Source of the DNA: an uncultured Clostridium sp.
Lineage (GTDB): Bacteria > Bacillota > Clostridia > TANB77 > CAG-508
DNA: 64,000 nucleotides
Direction: 5' to 3'
Assembly (NCBI GenBank): GCA_900553695.1
Contig: USEM01000004.1
Location: forward strand, 1-64,000
Shown here: piece after piece, positions 16,559-27,123 of the stretch
Layout: every line of letters starts with the position of its first letter
How positions within the stretch are numbered: the first letter of the stretch is position 1
Translations under genes and position numbers: made by a program
The notes under the pieces: model-generated
Databases searched by the model: none
Seen by the model: the letters and a program-made list of their open reading frames with translations, nothing else
Told to the model about the DNA's origin: nothing

Positions 16559-19382
16559 ATGAACGATAATATTATAGTAAAGGGAGCGAAAGCGAACAAT
16601 TTAAAAAATATAAATGTAACCATACCAAGAGATAAATTAGTTGTTATAACAGGACTTTCAGGCTCTGGAAAGTCTTCATTAGCATTTGATACACTTTATG
16701 CAGAAGGTCAAAGACGTTATGTAGAAAGCCTATCTTCATATGCACGTCAATTTCTTGGTTTAATGGAAAAACCTGATGTTGAATCAATAGAAGGACTTTC
16801 ACCAGCAATAGCAATAGACCAAAAAACAACATCAAAAAACCCACGTTCAACAGTTGGAACAGTAACTGAAATATACGATTATATACGTTTGTTATATGCA
16901 AGAATAGGAGAACCACATTGCCCAAAATGTGGTAAAAAGATAGAAAAACAAACAATAGACCAAATAGTAGAAACTGTAATGAACTTAGAGGAAAACACCA
17001 AAATACAAATATTAGCACCTGTTGTAAGAGGGAAAAAAGGTGAATACAAAGCATTATTAGAAAGTTTTGCCAAAGAAGGGTTTGTAAGAGTAAGAGTAGA
17101 TGGAACAGTTTACGAATTAACAGATGATATAGACTTAGATAGAAAAAAGAAGCATAATATTGAACTTATAGTAGACAGATTAGTAATAAAGGAAGATATT
17201 AGAAGCAGATTGGCTGAATCAATAGAAATTTCTCTAAAATATGCAAACAACTTAGTTGTAATTTCCACACCAAAAGAAGAAATGTTATTTAGCCAAAATT
17301 ACGCATGCCCTGATTGTAATATAAGTATTGAAGAGCTATCACCTAGAATGTTCTCTTTTAACAACCCATTTGGAGCTTGCCCTGAGTGTACAGGAATAGG
17401 ATATTTAATGAGAATTAATGAAGATTTAGTAATACCAGATAAAAACAAAACATTATATGATGGAGTAAAAGCTTTTGGTGCAAGTACAATGAAAAAAGGC
17501 GATACAATGGCTAAAATGTATTTTGAAAGCATTGCTAAACATTATGGTGTAGATATAAAAGTACCAATTAAAAAACTACCTAGAGACTTCTTAGATAAAA
17601 TACTTTATGGAACAGGAACAGAAGAGATTGATTTTAGATATACATCAGCAGCAGGAGAAAGAAAATTTAAAGCACCATTTGAAGGCGTAATACCAACATT
17701 AGAGAGAAGATACAGAGAAACAAAATCTCAAGGTATGAGAGAATTTTACGAATATTACATGACAGAAAGCCCTTGCGAAGCATGCCATGGAGCACGTTTA
17801 AGAAAAGAAAGCTTAGCGGTAACAGTAGGTGGAAAAAATATTCAAGAATTAACAGACATGCCTATATCTAAAATTCAAGAGTTTATGAATAATTTAAAAC
17901 TTGATAAAACTAAAACACTAATTGCAAACCAAATCTTAAAAGAACTAAACAAAAGACTACAATTCCTTGTAGATGTTGGCTTGGAGTATTTAACTTTATC
18001 AAGACCAGCAGGAACATTATCAGGTGGAGAGGCACAAAGAATTCGTTTGGCCACACAAATAGGTGCAGGTTTAACAGGTGTGCTATATATACTAGATGAA
18101 CCAAGTATAGGTTTGCATCAAAGAGATAATGATAAATTAATTGCAACACTAAAAAAATTAAGAGACCTAGGCAACACAGTTATAGTTGTTGAACATGATG
18201 AAGATACAATGTATGCAGCAGATTATATAATAGATATTGGACCAGAAGCTGGTGTTCATGGTGGAAATGTAATTGCCACTGGAACAGCAGAAGAAATAAA
18301 GCAAAACCCAAATTCTATTACAGGTGCATATTTAAGTGGAAGAAGACAAATTAAAGTTCCTAGCAAACGTAGAAAAACAAATGGAAAGTCTATTGAAATA
18401 AAAGGAGCTTGCCAAAACAATTTAAAAAATATTAATGTAAAAATACCACTTGGAGTTTTCACTTGTGTAACAGGTGTATCAGGTTCTGGAAAGAGTACAT
18501 TAATTAATGAAATATTGTATAAAGCTTTATCAAAAGAACTATACAATTCATCAGAATTTCCAGGTAAACATGATAAAATTGTTGGAATTGAAAATATAGA
18601 TAAAGTAATAAACATAGACCAATCTCCAATTGGAAGAACACCAAGGTCAAACCCTGCAACATATACAGGTGTATTTGATTTAATAAGAGACATTTTTGCA
18701 GGAACAAACGAGGCAAAATTAAGAGGATACGAAAAAGGTAGATTTAGCTTTAACGTATCAGGTGGAAGATGCGAAACATGCCAAGGAGATGGAGTTCTTA
18801 AAATTGAAATGCATTTTTTACCAGATTTATATGTACCTTGTGAAGTGTGCCATGGAAAAAGATATAACAGAGAAACACTTGAAGTAAAATATAAAGGAAA
18901 AAGTATTTCAGATGTATTGGATATGACTGTAGAAGAAGCTCTCGAATTCTTTAGTAATATACCTAAAATAAAGCAAAAAATACAAACACTATATGATGTT
19001 GGACTTCGGTTACATTAAACTTGGACAACCATCAACAACACTATCTGGTGGAGAAGCACAAAGGGTAAAACTTGCAACAGAGCTTTCAAAACGTGCTACA
19101 GGAAAAACATTATACATTTTAGATGAACCAACAACAGGTCTTCATATGGCAGATGTACACAGACTTATAGACATTTTACAAAGATTGGTAGACACAGGAA
19201 ATAGCATAGTTGTTATAGAACATAACCTAGATTTAATAAAAACAGCTGACTATATAATAGACCTAGGACCAGAAAGTGGAGAAAAGGGTGGAGAAGTAAT
19301 AGCAGTTGGAACACCTGAGCATATTGCAAAAAATGAAAGATCATATACAGGTAAGTTTTTAAAAAAGTACCTAGAAAAATAA
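16559..19382 (+). CDS. uvrA: Excinuclease ABC subunit A, with +1 frameshift at CGG
   Basis: UvrA, the damage-sensing ATPase of nucleotide excision repair; 940 residues if one +1 shift is allowed, the normal family length. Walker A motifs are GLSGSGKSS (~residue 31) and GVSGSGKST (~639), with zinc CxxC pairs and two ABC signatures (LSGGEAQRI, LSGGEAQRV). The start is the ATG at 16559, after GGAGG. At 19007-19009 the frame meets CGG and would stop three codons later; dropping the C gives the conserved LYDVGLGYIKLGQPSTTLSG and reading continues to 19382. Without the shift the protein lacks its second signature and Walker B. Confidence 0.93.
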
Positions 19383-19442
19383 TAAAACACTTGCAAATTT
19401 GAAAAAGATATAATACAATAATTAAAACAAAGGAGGAAGATT

Positions 19443-20174
19443 ATGGTATACATTAATGACATACACATTTTATTTTATGTTCTATTTGCTTTCATAGGAG
19501 GCTTTATTGGACAAGTTATCGATTACTTAAATATTGCATTCCTAAATGAAAGAAAAGTAATATCAAAAGAATCTTTTAAAAAGTATAAAGAAACATTTAA
19601 AGTAAACTATAAACTAATAGTAGTAAATAGCTGTTTATATGTGGCACTATTATATAAGTTTGGAATGAACTTAGATTTTCTAAGGTTTGCAATACTTACA
19701 CCAATGCTTATTTCAGCATTCATTGTTGATTATAAAATACAAATAATACCAAACAGATTAAACTTTACAATGTTTGAAGTTGGTATAATATTTGCATTTA
19801 TCTTTGGCATTCAAAACTTAAACCTTGCAAAAGATATGTTTCTTGGAATGATTGCAGGTGGAGGAATATTCTTATTAATTACATTAATAGGAGGACTAAT
19901 CGCTGGCAAAGAAGCTATGGGACTTGGAGATGTAAAACTAATGGGAGCACTTGGTTTGTTCTTTGGTTGGTATAAAATCTTAATTATATCTGTATTAGCA
20001 TTCCTAATTGGTGCAATTATAAGTATAATAGTTTTAATTGTGAGAAAAAATAGAGAAGATGGTTATATACCATTTGGTCCATTTATAGTGGTTGCAACAT
20101 TTATAACAATATTTGTTCCAACAAACTTGCTATTTATAAGTTTAATGAAGGTATTTTCACTAGGATTATTTTAA
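19443..20174 (+). CDS. Prepilin peptidase (A24 family)
   Basis: A 243-residue polytopic membrane aspartic peptidase that cleaves type IV prepilin leaders at the inner face of the membrane. The catalytic Asp residues are visible in AFIVDYKIQIIPN and GLGDVKLMGALG. It has about seven helices. It probably processes the pilin-like protein at 3882 and others encoded elsewhere. Good AAGGAGG ribosome binding site. Confidence 0.88.
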   Translation: MVYINDIHILFYVLFAFIGGFIGQVIDYLNIAFLNERKVISKESFKKYKETFKVNYKLIVVNSCLYVALLYKFGMNLDFLRFAILTPMLISAFIVDYKIQIIPNRLNFTMFEVGIIFAFIFGIQNLNLAKDMFLGMIAGGGIFLLITLIGGLIAGKEAMGLGDVKLMGALGLFFGWYKILIISVLAFLIGAIISIIVLIVRKNREDGYIPFGPFIVVATFITIFVPTNLLFISLMKVFSLGLF

Positions 20175-20197
20175 ATGTAAAAGGAAGGTGTTTTTCT

Positions 20198-21259
20198 ATG
20201 AATGAAAAAATAAGACTTTTACGAGAGAGGTTAAGAAGTTTAAAAATGGAGGGTATGATTGTTACAAACCCTGTAAGTATTAAATACTTAACCAATATAG
20301 AAGATGAGGGAACTTTGCTTATTACTAGAAAAGAAAACATTTTCTTAACATATACAATGTTTTTAGAAAATGTAAAAAATACCTTAACAATTAATGATGA
20401 AATAATTGTTGCAGATTTTAGAGATATAAGTAAAGATGAATACGAAAACTTTTTCTTATTCTGTGAAAATATTGGCTTTGAAGAAAATTACGTAACATAT
20501 AAACAATACTATTATTTAAAGCAGAAATATAGAGTAAATAACTTAGCAGAAACTGAAAACATAGTAGAAAAGCTAAGAGCAGTAAAAGATAAAGATGAAA
20601 TTGAAAATATTAAAAAAGCATGTGAATTAACAGATAAATGCTTTAGCCATCTTTTAGAATTTATAAAGATGGGAATGACAGAAAAAGAAATAGCATTTGA
20701 AATAGAAATGTTTTTTAGAAAAAACGGAGCAGATGGACTTGCGTTTGATCCAATTGTTGCAATAGGAGAAAACAGTGCAAAGCCACATTGGAAGCCAGGA
20801 GATAAAAAAGTTGAAATGGCAGATCCAATTTTAATAGACATGGGTTGCAAATATAATGGATATTGCTCTGATATGACAAGAACAATCTTTGCAGGTTGTA
20901 TCTTAGAAAAAATCAAACCAGTATATGATTTGGTTTTGAAAAACTTAGAAAATACAACGAATGAAATAAAAGAATATGCAAGCATAAAAACAATAACACA
21001 AATGGTGGAAAGTGATTTCAAACTTCAAAACTATGACTTAATACATTCACTAGGACACAGTATAGGACTTGAAACACACGAAATTCCATACATTAATTCA
21101 AAAAATGACACGTTCCTAAAAGAAAACATGGTAGTTGCAGACGAACCAGGAATATATTTACCAGGCAAATTCGGCATAAGAATAGAAGATACAATTTTAG
21201 TAGAAAAAGAAGGTTGCACAGTACTTACAAAATCACCAAAAAATTATGTAATAATATAG
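20198..21259 (+). CDS. Xaa-Pro aminopeptidase family (M24 metallopeptidase)
   Basis: 353 residues: an N-terminal creatinase-like domain (1-~125) and a pita-bread M24 catalytic domain. Metal ligands fit: two Asp in DMGCKYNGYCSDMTRT, His in HSLGHSIGLETHE, Glu in DEPGIYLPG and Glu in GIRIEDT. It probably removes N-terminal residues ahead of proline. It sits immediately upstream of efp, a common arrangement in Firmicutes. Confidence 0.92.
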   Translation: MNEKIRLLRERLRSLKMEGMIVTNPVSIKYLTNIEDEGTLLITRKENIFLTYTMFLENVKNTLTINDEIIVADFRDISKDEYENFFLFCENIGFEENYVTYKQYYYLKQKYRVNNLAETENIVEKLRAVKDKDEIENIKKACELTDKCFSHLLEFIKMGMTEKEIAFEIEMFFRKNGADGLAFDPIVAIGENSAKPHWKPGDKKVEMADPILIDMGCKYNGYCSDMTRTIFAGCILEKIKPVYDLVLKNLENTTNEIKEYASIKTITQMVESDFKLQNYDLIHSLGHSIGLETHEIPYINSKNDTFLKENMVVADEPGIYLPGKFGIRIEDTILVEKEGCTVLTKSPKNYVII

Positions 21260-21346
21260 AATTTACGTGAATTGCTTGATTTTTATGGAAAAGTATAGTA
21301 AAATAAATAAGTTAGTATAAATTTAAAAAGAAAGAGGTATGATATT

Positions 21347-21916
21347 ATGGCAGAAGTATATATGGCAGGAGATGTCAGAAATGGAACAACATTTGAACTA
21401 GATGGTTCAGTTTACAAAGTAGTAGAATTTCAACACGTTAAACCAGGAAAAGGAGCAGCTTTTGTTAGAACAAAATTAAAGAACGTAATTAATGGTTCAG
21501 TTTTAGAAAAAACATTCAACCCATCAGAAAAGTTACAAGGTGCAGATATTGAAAAAAGAGAAATGCAATATCTATATGCAGATGGAGATTTATATTATTT
21601 TATGGATAATGAAACATACGACCAAATTCCACTTAATAAATCAGAATTAGGAGATATGTTAAAATTCTTAAAGGAAAACATGATGGTAAAAACATTAGCA
21701 TTTAAAGGAAAAATATTTGCAATTGAACCACCTATGTTTGTAGAACTAGAAGTTACATACACAGAACCAGGTTTTAGTGGTAACACAGCAGGTGCTGGAG
21801 CAACAAAACCAGCTGAACTAGAAACAGGAGCAACAATAAATGTTCCACTATTTGTAAATACTGGAGACAAAATTAGAATTGATACAAGAACAGGCGAATA
21901 CATGGAAAGAATTTAG
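21347..21916 (+). CDS. efp: Elongation factor P
   Basis: EF-P relieves ribosome stalling at polyproline. 189 residues, normal length, three beta-barrel domains. The tip loop reads KPGKGAAFVRTK, with Lys at the usual modification position; the C-terminal signature appears as IDTRTGEYMERI. It follows the M24 peptidase and precedes a zinc-ribbon protein. Confidence 0.97.
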   Translation: MAEVYMAGDVRNGTTFELDGSVYKVVEFQHVKPGKGAAFVRTKLKNVINGSVLEKTFNPSEKLQGADIEKREMQYLYADGDLYYFMDNETYDQIPLNKSELGDMLKFLKENMMVKTLAFKGKIFAIEPPMFVELEVTYTEPGFSGNTAGAGATKPAELETGATINVPLFVNTGDKIRIDTRTGEYMERI

Positions 21917-21934
21917 AAAATTGGAGGAATATGA

Positions 21935-22417
21935 ATGTCAAACTTTAATTCAGAATTCAAAAAAATTCTTAAAAATTTAGAAGATAACATTGAACATGAA
22001 GAAGCTCTTGAAAAAGCTAAGGTAGAGATATTTAATTTATATAATATATTCCTTGACGAAATAACAGAGCTTGAGCAAACAATGAATAAAAAGCTTCTTG
22101 CAATTGCTGAAAGTCAACTACATGTTGAAGAAGAAATAAAAGCAATGAATAAAAGCATAAAGAATATTGAAAAAGATATTTATATGGACGACGAAGAAGA
22201 TGATGAAGACTGCGACGTAGAAATCAAATGCCCATATTGCAATGAAACATTCACAGCACAAATGAATGATTTAACAGCTGCAGAAATTGTGTGCCCAGAA
22301 TGTAATAATACAATAGAACTAGATTGGGGAGAAGATGAAGACGGTTGTGGAGAAGGCGGTTGCGACTGCTGTTCACATGGTTGCCATCATGACGATGACG
22401 AAGATGATGATATGTAA
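21935..22417 (+). CDS. CD1247-like zinc-ribbon protein
   Basis: 160 residues. The N-terminal half is helical and charged; the C-terminal half has a zinc ribbon (CPYCNET...CPECNN), then a very acidic tail with Cys and His clusters (CGEGGCDCCSHGCHHDDDEDDD). Architecture and position just after efp fit the clostridial family named for C. difficile CD1247; function unknown. The tail could bind further metal ions. Confidence 0.65.
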   Translation: MSNFNSEFKKILKNLEDNIEHEEALEKAKVEIFNLYNIFLDEITELEQTMNKKLLAIAESQLHVEEEIKAMNKSIKNIEKDIYMDDEEDDEDCDVEIKCPYCNETFTAQMNDLTAAEIVCPECNNTIELDWGEDEDGCGEGGCDCCSHGCHHDDDEDDDM

Positions 22418-22420
22418 TGA

Positions 22421-22446
22421 AAAGATGCTAATGGCATCTTTTTTTA
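22421..22446. terminator. Terminator between convergent genes
   Basis: AAAGATGC/GGCATCTTT stem followed by T7 after the zinc-ribbon gene; it also lies just beyond the minus-strand M23 gene. Confidence 0.85.
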
Positions 22447-22451
22447 CTATC

Positions 22452-23052
22452 TTAATAAGGTAAATAATCAAGTGGGTTTACTGACTTGCCATTAACATAT
22501 AAAGAAAAATGAAGATGTGGCCCTGTGGTTGCTCCGTTTGTGGGGTTGCCATTTGAATCTTTAAAGTTATTTCCGAGGAACACCATAAACATTTTTAGGA
22601 CCAACTGTGGCAATAACTTCACCCTTTATTACTTGATTACCAACGTAAACAAGAAAGTATGGAGAAACATGAGAATAATTACAAAGATATGTACCATCAC
22701 TAACTTTTACAGTAAAACCATTTGCTCCATCAAAAGCAGTAGATATTACTTCACCAGAAAAAACAGCATGTATTTCAGCACCTGTTGGAGCACCAATATC
22801 AATGCCACCATGGTATGAACTTGCACCACCAGTTGGAGCTTTTCTATACCCATAATATGATGTTATAGTTTTATATTTTGGTGTTGGCCATATAAAGCCT
22901 TCGCTATTCTCAAAACTTAAATCTGTACTAATTGTATTTAATTCATTAAGATCTGATGAACCAATTGAATTCAAGGAAAAAACTATTCCCATAAAACATA
23001 AAAAAATAAACAATAAACCTATGAAAAAATATTTTTGATAATTGAAAAACAT
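22452..23052 (-). CDS. M23 peptidase (LytM-like), with +1 frameshift at CGG
   Basis: Predicted secreted/membrane-anchored peptidoglycan endopeptidase, 199 residues with the shift. An N-terminal helix (about 5-25) precedes the M23 domain with the metal-binding SSYHGGIDIG. In the starting frame it stops at 22567 after VYGVPRK, before the catalytic HxH. Skipping the C of the CGG at 22575-22573 gives VPGNNFKDSNG and then GPHLHFSLYVNG, containing that motif, and ends at 22452 just short of a terminator. The start is the ATG at 23052, preceded by TGGAGG. Confidence 0.85.
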
Positions 23053-23071
23053 TAAATAAACCTCCAAAGAA

Positions 23072-23378
23072 TTAAAATAACTGAATATAATTTTGCTTAC
23101 CGATGAAAAATATGTAAGATAATAACTTGTTTAGAAAAATGATTAACTTGATACACAATAAGATAGTTCTTTACACGAAGTTTTCTAAGAACAATACCAT
23201 TATTTTTAAATAAAATTGGGTTTCTTTCAGGAAAATACGAAAGAGAATTGATTTTTGATGTAATTAATTCAAATAAATTTTTAGCTACTAATGGTTCATG
23301 TAGCTGAAAAGAAATATATTGATAAATAGCAGAAAGCTCATCAAAAAAGCTTGCAGACCAAATAATTTTATAAATCAA
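23072..23378 (-). CDS. ParE/RelE-type toxin, with +1 frameshift at CGG
   Basis: Type II toxin of the ParE/RelE superfamily, 101 residues with the shift. Typical features: an N-terminal strand-helix (IIWSASFFDELSAIYQYIS), FPERNPIL, then RKLRVKNYLIVYQV. In the starting frame it ends FHR-stop at 23097. Skipping the C of the CGG at 23102-23100 gives FHGKQNYIQLF, the expected C-terminal ending of the family (a hydrophobic run, HG-x-Q-x-Y). The antitoxin gene overlaps its start by 11 bases upstream, as in most such operons. Confidence 0.82.
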
Positions 23379-23601
23379 AATTAGTTTTAAACCTTTCTAA
23401 TGCTTCTTCCATTGGTATAACATTTCCTTCTTCAACTTCTTTTTGTGCAATAGAAAGTTTCTTGAAAACATATTCTTTAAATTCTTTTTCATTTTTATAG
23501 AATTGAGAATAGTAATTATCAAGAGCTTTGTCAACTTTTCTTTGTGCTTTTAAATCAATATTATCATTTTCTAAATCTAGACATGGGTTGTTTATAACCA
23601 T
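23368..23601 (-). CDS. Antitoxin of the ParE-type pair
   Basis: 77 residues, charged and mostly helical (DLKAQRKVDKALDNYYSQFY...), with no clear DNA-binding motif. It is assigned as antitoxin because it directly precedes and overlaps the toxin gene and has the right size. Its promoter is likely TTGCTT-17-TATAAT on the minus strand (-10 at 23638-23633). Such antitoxins usually repress their own operon. Confidence 0.7.
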   Translation of the reverse strand: MVINNPCLDLENDNIDLKAQRKVDKALDNYYSQFYKNEKEFKEYVFKKLSIAQKEVEEGNVIPMEEALERFKTNFDL

Positions 23602-23701
23602 AATAAAACCTCCTTATGACTAGTATGTTGGCATTATACAATATTTATGACAAAAAAGCAATATTTTCCAAAAAATATTTTTGAAAATTTTTCTTAAATT
23701 A

Positions 23702-23730
23702 TTGAAAAAAAATTAAGTATGTGGTATATA
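23702..23730 (+). promoter_or_regulatory. adhE promoter
   Basis: TTGAAA (23702-23707), 17 bases, TATATA (23725-23730), followed 28 bases later by the adhE start. Confidence 0.6.
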
Positions 23731-23757
23731 CTAAGGAGAGAAAAGAGGGAGGAAAGT

Positions 23758-26364
23758 ATGAGTGAAGAGAGAGAATGTATAGATAATGTTGAAAGTCTAG
23801 AAAGAGCTCTTGCAAGAGTACGTAAGGCACAAGAGATATTTGGCACATATAGCCAAGAACAAGTTGATAAAATATTTGCAGCAGCCGCAATTGCAGCAAA
23901 CCAAGCACGTATTCCTTTAGCTGAAATGGCTGTGGAAGAAACAGGAATGGGAATTGTAGAAGATAAGGTTATTAAAAACCATTATGCTGCTGAATATATC
24001 TATAATGCATATAGATATACAAAAACATGTGGAGTAATTGAAGAGAATAAGGCATATGGTATTAAAAAACTAGCAGAACCAATAGGTGTTATTGCTGCAG
24101 TTATACCAACAACTAACCCAACTTCAACAGTTATTTTTAAAACTTTAATAGCACTAAAAACAAGAAACGGAATTATTATAAGTCCACACCCTAGGGCAAA
24201 GAACTCAAGTATACAAGCAGCAAAAATAATATTAGATGCTGCAGTTAAAGCAGGTGCACCAGAAGGAATAATAGATTGGATAGATGCTCCATCTTTAGAT
24301 TTAACAAATATGGTAATGAAAGAAGCAGATACAATCTTAGCAACAGGAGGACCAGGAATGGTTAAGGCTGCATATTCTAGTGGAAAGCCAGCCATAGGTG
24401 TTGGTGCAGGAAATGTACCAGCAATAATTGATGATTCTGCAGATATATTACTTGCAGTAAATTCAATAATTCATTCTAAAACATTTGATAATGGAATGAT
24501 ATGTGCATCGGAACAATCTGTAATAATTCTTAATTCAATTTATGATAAAGTAAAACAAGAATTTATTGATAGAGGTTGCTATGTTTTAAATAGTGAAGAA
24601 ACAGAAAAAGTAAGAAAAACAATAATAATAAATGGAGCTTTAAACTCAAAAATAGTTGGTCAAAAAGCTCATAAAATAGCAGAATTAGCAGGAGTAGAAG
24701 TTCCTGAGAATACAAAAATATTAATAGGCGAAGTAGAAAGTGTAGATTTATCTGAAGAGTTTGCTCATGAAAAACTATCACCTGTACTTGCAATGTATAG
24801 AGCAAATTCATTTGATGAAGCAGTTGAAAAAGCTGAACAATTAATAGAAGATGGAGGACTTGGACATACAGCTTCTTTATATGTAAATACACACACAGGT
24901 ACAGAAAAAATAGAAAAATTCTCACACAAGATGAAAACAGCAAGAATATTAATTAACACACCTTCATCACAAGGTGGAATAGGAGACTTATACAACTTTA
25001 AATTAACACCATCATTAACTTTAGGTTGTGGTTCATGGGGTGGAAATTCAGTTTCAGAAAATGTTGGTGTAAAACACTTATTAAATATTAAAACAATTGC
25101 TGAGAGGAGAGAGAATATGCTTTGGTTTAGAGCACCTGAAAAGGTTTATATTAAAAAAGGTTGTTTACCTGTTGCACTAGATGAGTTGAAAAATGTTATG
25201 GATAAGAAAAAGGTATTTATAGTAACAGATGAATTCTTATTCACACATGGTTATACAAAACCAATTACAAATAAACTAGAAGAACTAGGAATAACATATA
25301 CAACTTTCTCTGATGTTCAACCAGATCCAACACTTGCAAGTGCAAAAGAAGGAGCAAAATTAATGGATAGCTTCAAACCTGATTGCATAATAGCAATAGG
25401 TGGAGGAAGTGCTATGGATGCAGGTAAAATTATGTGGGTATTATATGAACATCCAGAAATAGATTTTATGGACATGGCAATGAGATTTTCTGATATAAGA
25501 AAAAGAGTATATACTTTCCCTAAAATGGGAGAAAAGGCATATTTTATAGCAGTTCCAACATCAAGTGGTACAGGTTCAGAAGTTACACCTTTTGCTGTTA
25601 TAACAGATGAAAAAACTGGAATAAAATATCCATTAGCCGATTATGAATTAATGCCAAAAATGGCAATAGTAGATACAGATATGATGATGGACGCACCAAA
25701 AGGTTTAACATCAGCTTCTGGTATAGATGCTGTAACACACTGCTTAGAAGCATATGCTTCAATGATGGCTACAGAATACACAGACGGTTTGGCTTTACGT
25801 TCAATAAAAACAATATTTGAATATTTACCAACAGCATATGAAAATGGTCAAGATGTTGTTGCAAGAGAAAAAATGGCAAATGCTGCTACAATGGCAGGTA
25901 TGGCTTTTGCAAATGCATTTTTAGGTGTATGCCACTCAATGGCACATAAACTTGGAGCATTCTTCCATATACCACATGGTATAGCAAATGCTTTAATGAT
26001 CGACCTAGTATTAAGATTTAATGCTAGCGAAACACCTGTTAAAATGGGTACATTCCCACAATATAGCTATCCACATACATTAAGAAGATATGCAGAAGTT
26101 GCAGAAAACTTAGGCTTAGGTGGAAATTCAGATGAGGAAAAATTAGAAAACTTAATAAAAGCAATAGATGAATTAAAGGAAAAAATAGGTATCAAAAAAA
26201 CAATTAGAGATTATGGAGTAGATGAGCAAGAATTTTTAAGCAAGCTAGATGAAATGAGCAAACAAGCATTTGATGACCAATGTACAGGTGCAAACCCAAG
26301 ATATCCACTAATTGAAGAGATTAAACAAATGTATCTAGAAGCATATTACGGAGGTGAAAGATAA
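23758..26364 (+). CDS. adhE: Bifunctional acetaldehyde-CoA/alcohol dehydrogenase
   Basis: AdhE converts acetyl-CoA to ethanol in two NADH-using steps during fermentation; 868 residues, full length. The N-terminal aldehyde dehydrogenase has the catalytic Cys in NGMICASEQS (~residue 248). The C-terminal iron-dependent alcohol dehydrogenase (from ~450) shows GGGSAMDAGK and iron ligands in THCLEAY, HSMAHKLGAFFHIPHG. The start is the ATG at 23758 after GGGAGGAAA rather than an upstream in-frame ATG. Its stop overlaps the next start by one base. Confidence 0.97.
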   Translation: MSEERECIDNVESLERALARVRKAQEIFGTYSQEQVDKIFAAAAIAANQARIPLAEMAVEETGMGIVEDKVIKNHYAAEYIYNAYRYTKTCGVIEENKAYGIKKLAEPIGVIAAVIPTTNPTSTVIFKTLIALKTRNGIIISPHPRAKNSSIQAAKIILDAAVKAGAPEGIIDWIDAPSLDLTNMVMKEADTILATGGPGMVKAAYSSGKPAIGVGAGNVPAIIDDSADILLAVNSIIHSKTFDNGMICASEQSVIILNSIYDKVKQEFIDRGCYVLNSEETEKVRKTIIINGALNSKIVGQKAHKIAELAGVEVPENTKILIGEVESVDLSEEFAHEKLSPVLAMYRANSFDEAVEKAEQLIEDGGLGHTASLYVNTHTGTEKIEKFSHKMKTARILINTPSSQGGIGDLYNFKLTPSLTLGCGSWGGNSVSENVGVKHLLNIKTIAERRENMLWFRAPEKVYIKKGCLPVALDELKNVMDKKKVFIVTDEFLFTHGYTKPITNKLEELGITYTTFSDVQPDPTLASAKEGAKLMDSFKPDCIIAIGGGSAMDAGKIMWVLYEHPEIDFMDMAMRFSDIRKRVYTFPKMGEKAYFIAVPTSSGTGSEVTPFAVITDEKTGIKYPLADYELMPKMAIVDTDMMMDAPKGLTSASGIDAVTHCLEAYASMMATEYTDGLALRSIKTIFEYLPTAYENGQDVVAREKMANAATMAGMAFANAFLGVCHSMAHKLGAFFHIPHGIANALMIDLVLRFNASETPVKMGTFPQYSYPHTLRRYAEVAENLGLGGNSDEEKLENLIKAIDELKEKIGIKKTIRDYGVDEQEFLSKLDEMSKQAFDDQCTGANPRYPLIEEIKQMYLEAYYGGER

Positions 26365-27104
26365 TGGAAATATTAGCTGAAAGAAAAACAAAAACCGTAT
26401 ATAAAGACGAAAATAGAACAATTAAACTATTTGTTGATGAGTATCCTAAATCAAACATTTTAAACGAAGCTTTAAACCAAGCAAGAGTAGAAGAAACAGG
26501 ACTTAATATTCCAAAACTTTTAGAGGTTAGTAAAATAGGCTCAAGATGGGCACTAATTTCTGAATATATTCAAGGAAAAAGTTTAGAAACATTAATGCAA
26601 GAAAACCCAGAAAAAATTGATGAATACATGGAATTATTCATCAATACACAGCTAGAAGTGTTATCTAAACAAGCACCACTTTTAAATAAACTTAAGAACA
26701 AAATGAAAAGAAAGATTGAAGAAACAGACTTAAGTGATGCTATTAAATTTGAACTTAATATGAGACTTGAAAGTACACCAAAACACAACAGAGTATGCCA
26801 TGGAGACTTTAACCCAAGTAATGTAATAGTAACAGATGATGGAAAAGTATATGTTATAGATTGGGCTCACGTTACACAAGGAAACAGCTCTGCTGATGTT
26901 GCAAGAACGTATCTTTTATTCAACTTAAATGGTAAAAAAGAAGAAGCTGAAAAGTATTTAAATAGATTTTCAGAAAAATCTGGAATAGAGAAAAAATATA
27001 TTCAAAAATGGATACCAATAGTTGCAGCAGCACATTTATCTAAAGCAAGTGAAGAAGAAAAAACATTTTTAATGAATTGGATAGATGTTGTAGATTATAC
27101 CTAG
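26364..27104 (+). CDS. Aminoglycoside-phosphotransferase-fold kinase
   Basis: 246 residues with a small-molecule kinase fold: catalytic loop HGDFNPSNVIV and metal-binding VIDWAHV. The family phosphorylates small metabolites or antibiotics; the true substrate here is unknown and resistance should not be assumed. Translationally coupled to adhE through TAATG, so its role may be linked to fermentation or simply to shared transcription. Confidence 0.82.
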   Translation: MEILAERKTKTVYKDENRTIKLFVDEYPKSNILNEALNQARVEETGLNIPKLLEVSKIGSRWALISEYIQGKSLETLMQENPEKIDEYMELFINTQLEVLSKQAPLLNKLKNKMKRKIEETDLSDAIKFELNMRLESTPKHNRVCHGDFNPSNVIVTDDGKVYVIDWAHVTQGNSSADVARTYLLFNLNGKKEEAEKYLNRFSEKSGIEKKYIQKWIPIVAAAHLSKASEEEKTFLMNWIDVVDYT

Positions 27105-27123
27105 GAAAGGAAACATACTATAT

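Noticed and set aside
26364..27104. Aminoglycoside resistance gene
   Set aside because: The fold is that of the APH kinase superfamily, but coupling to adhE and lack of resistance context argue for a metabolic kinase; substrate left open.
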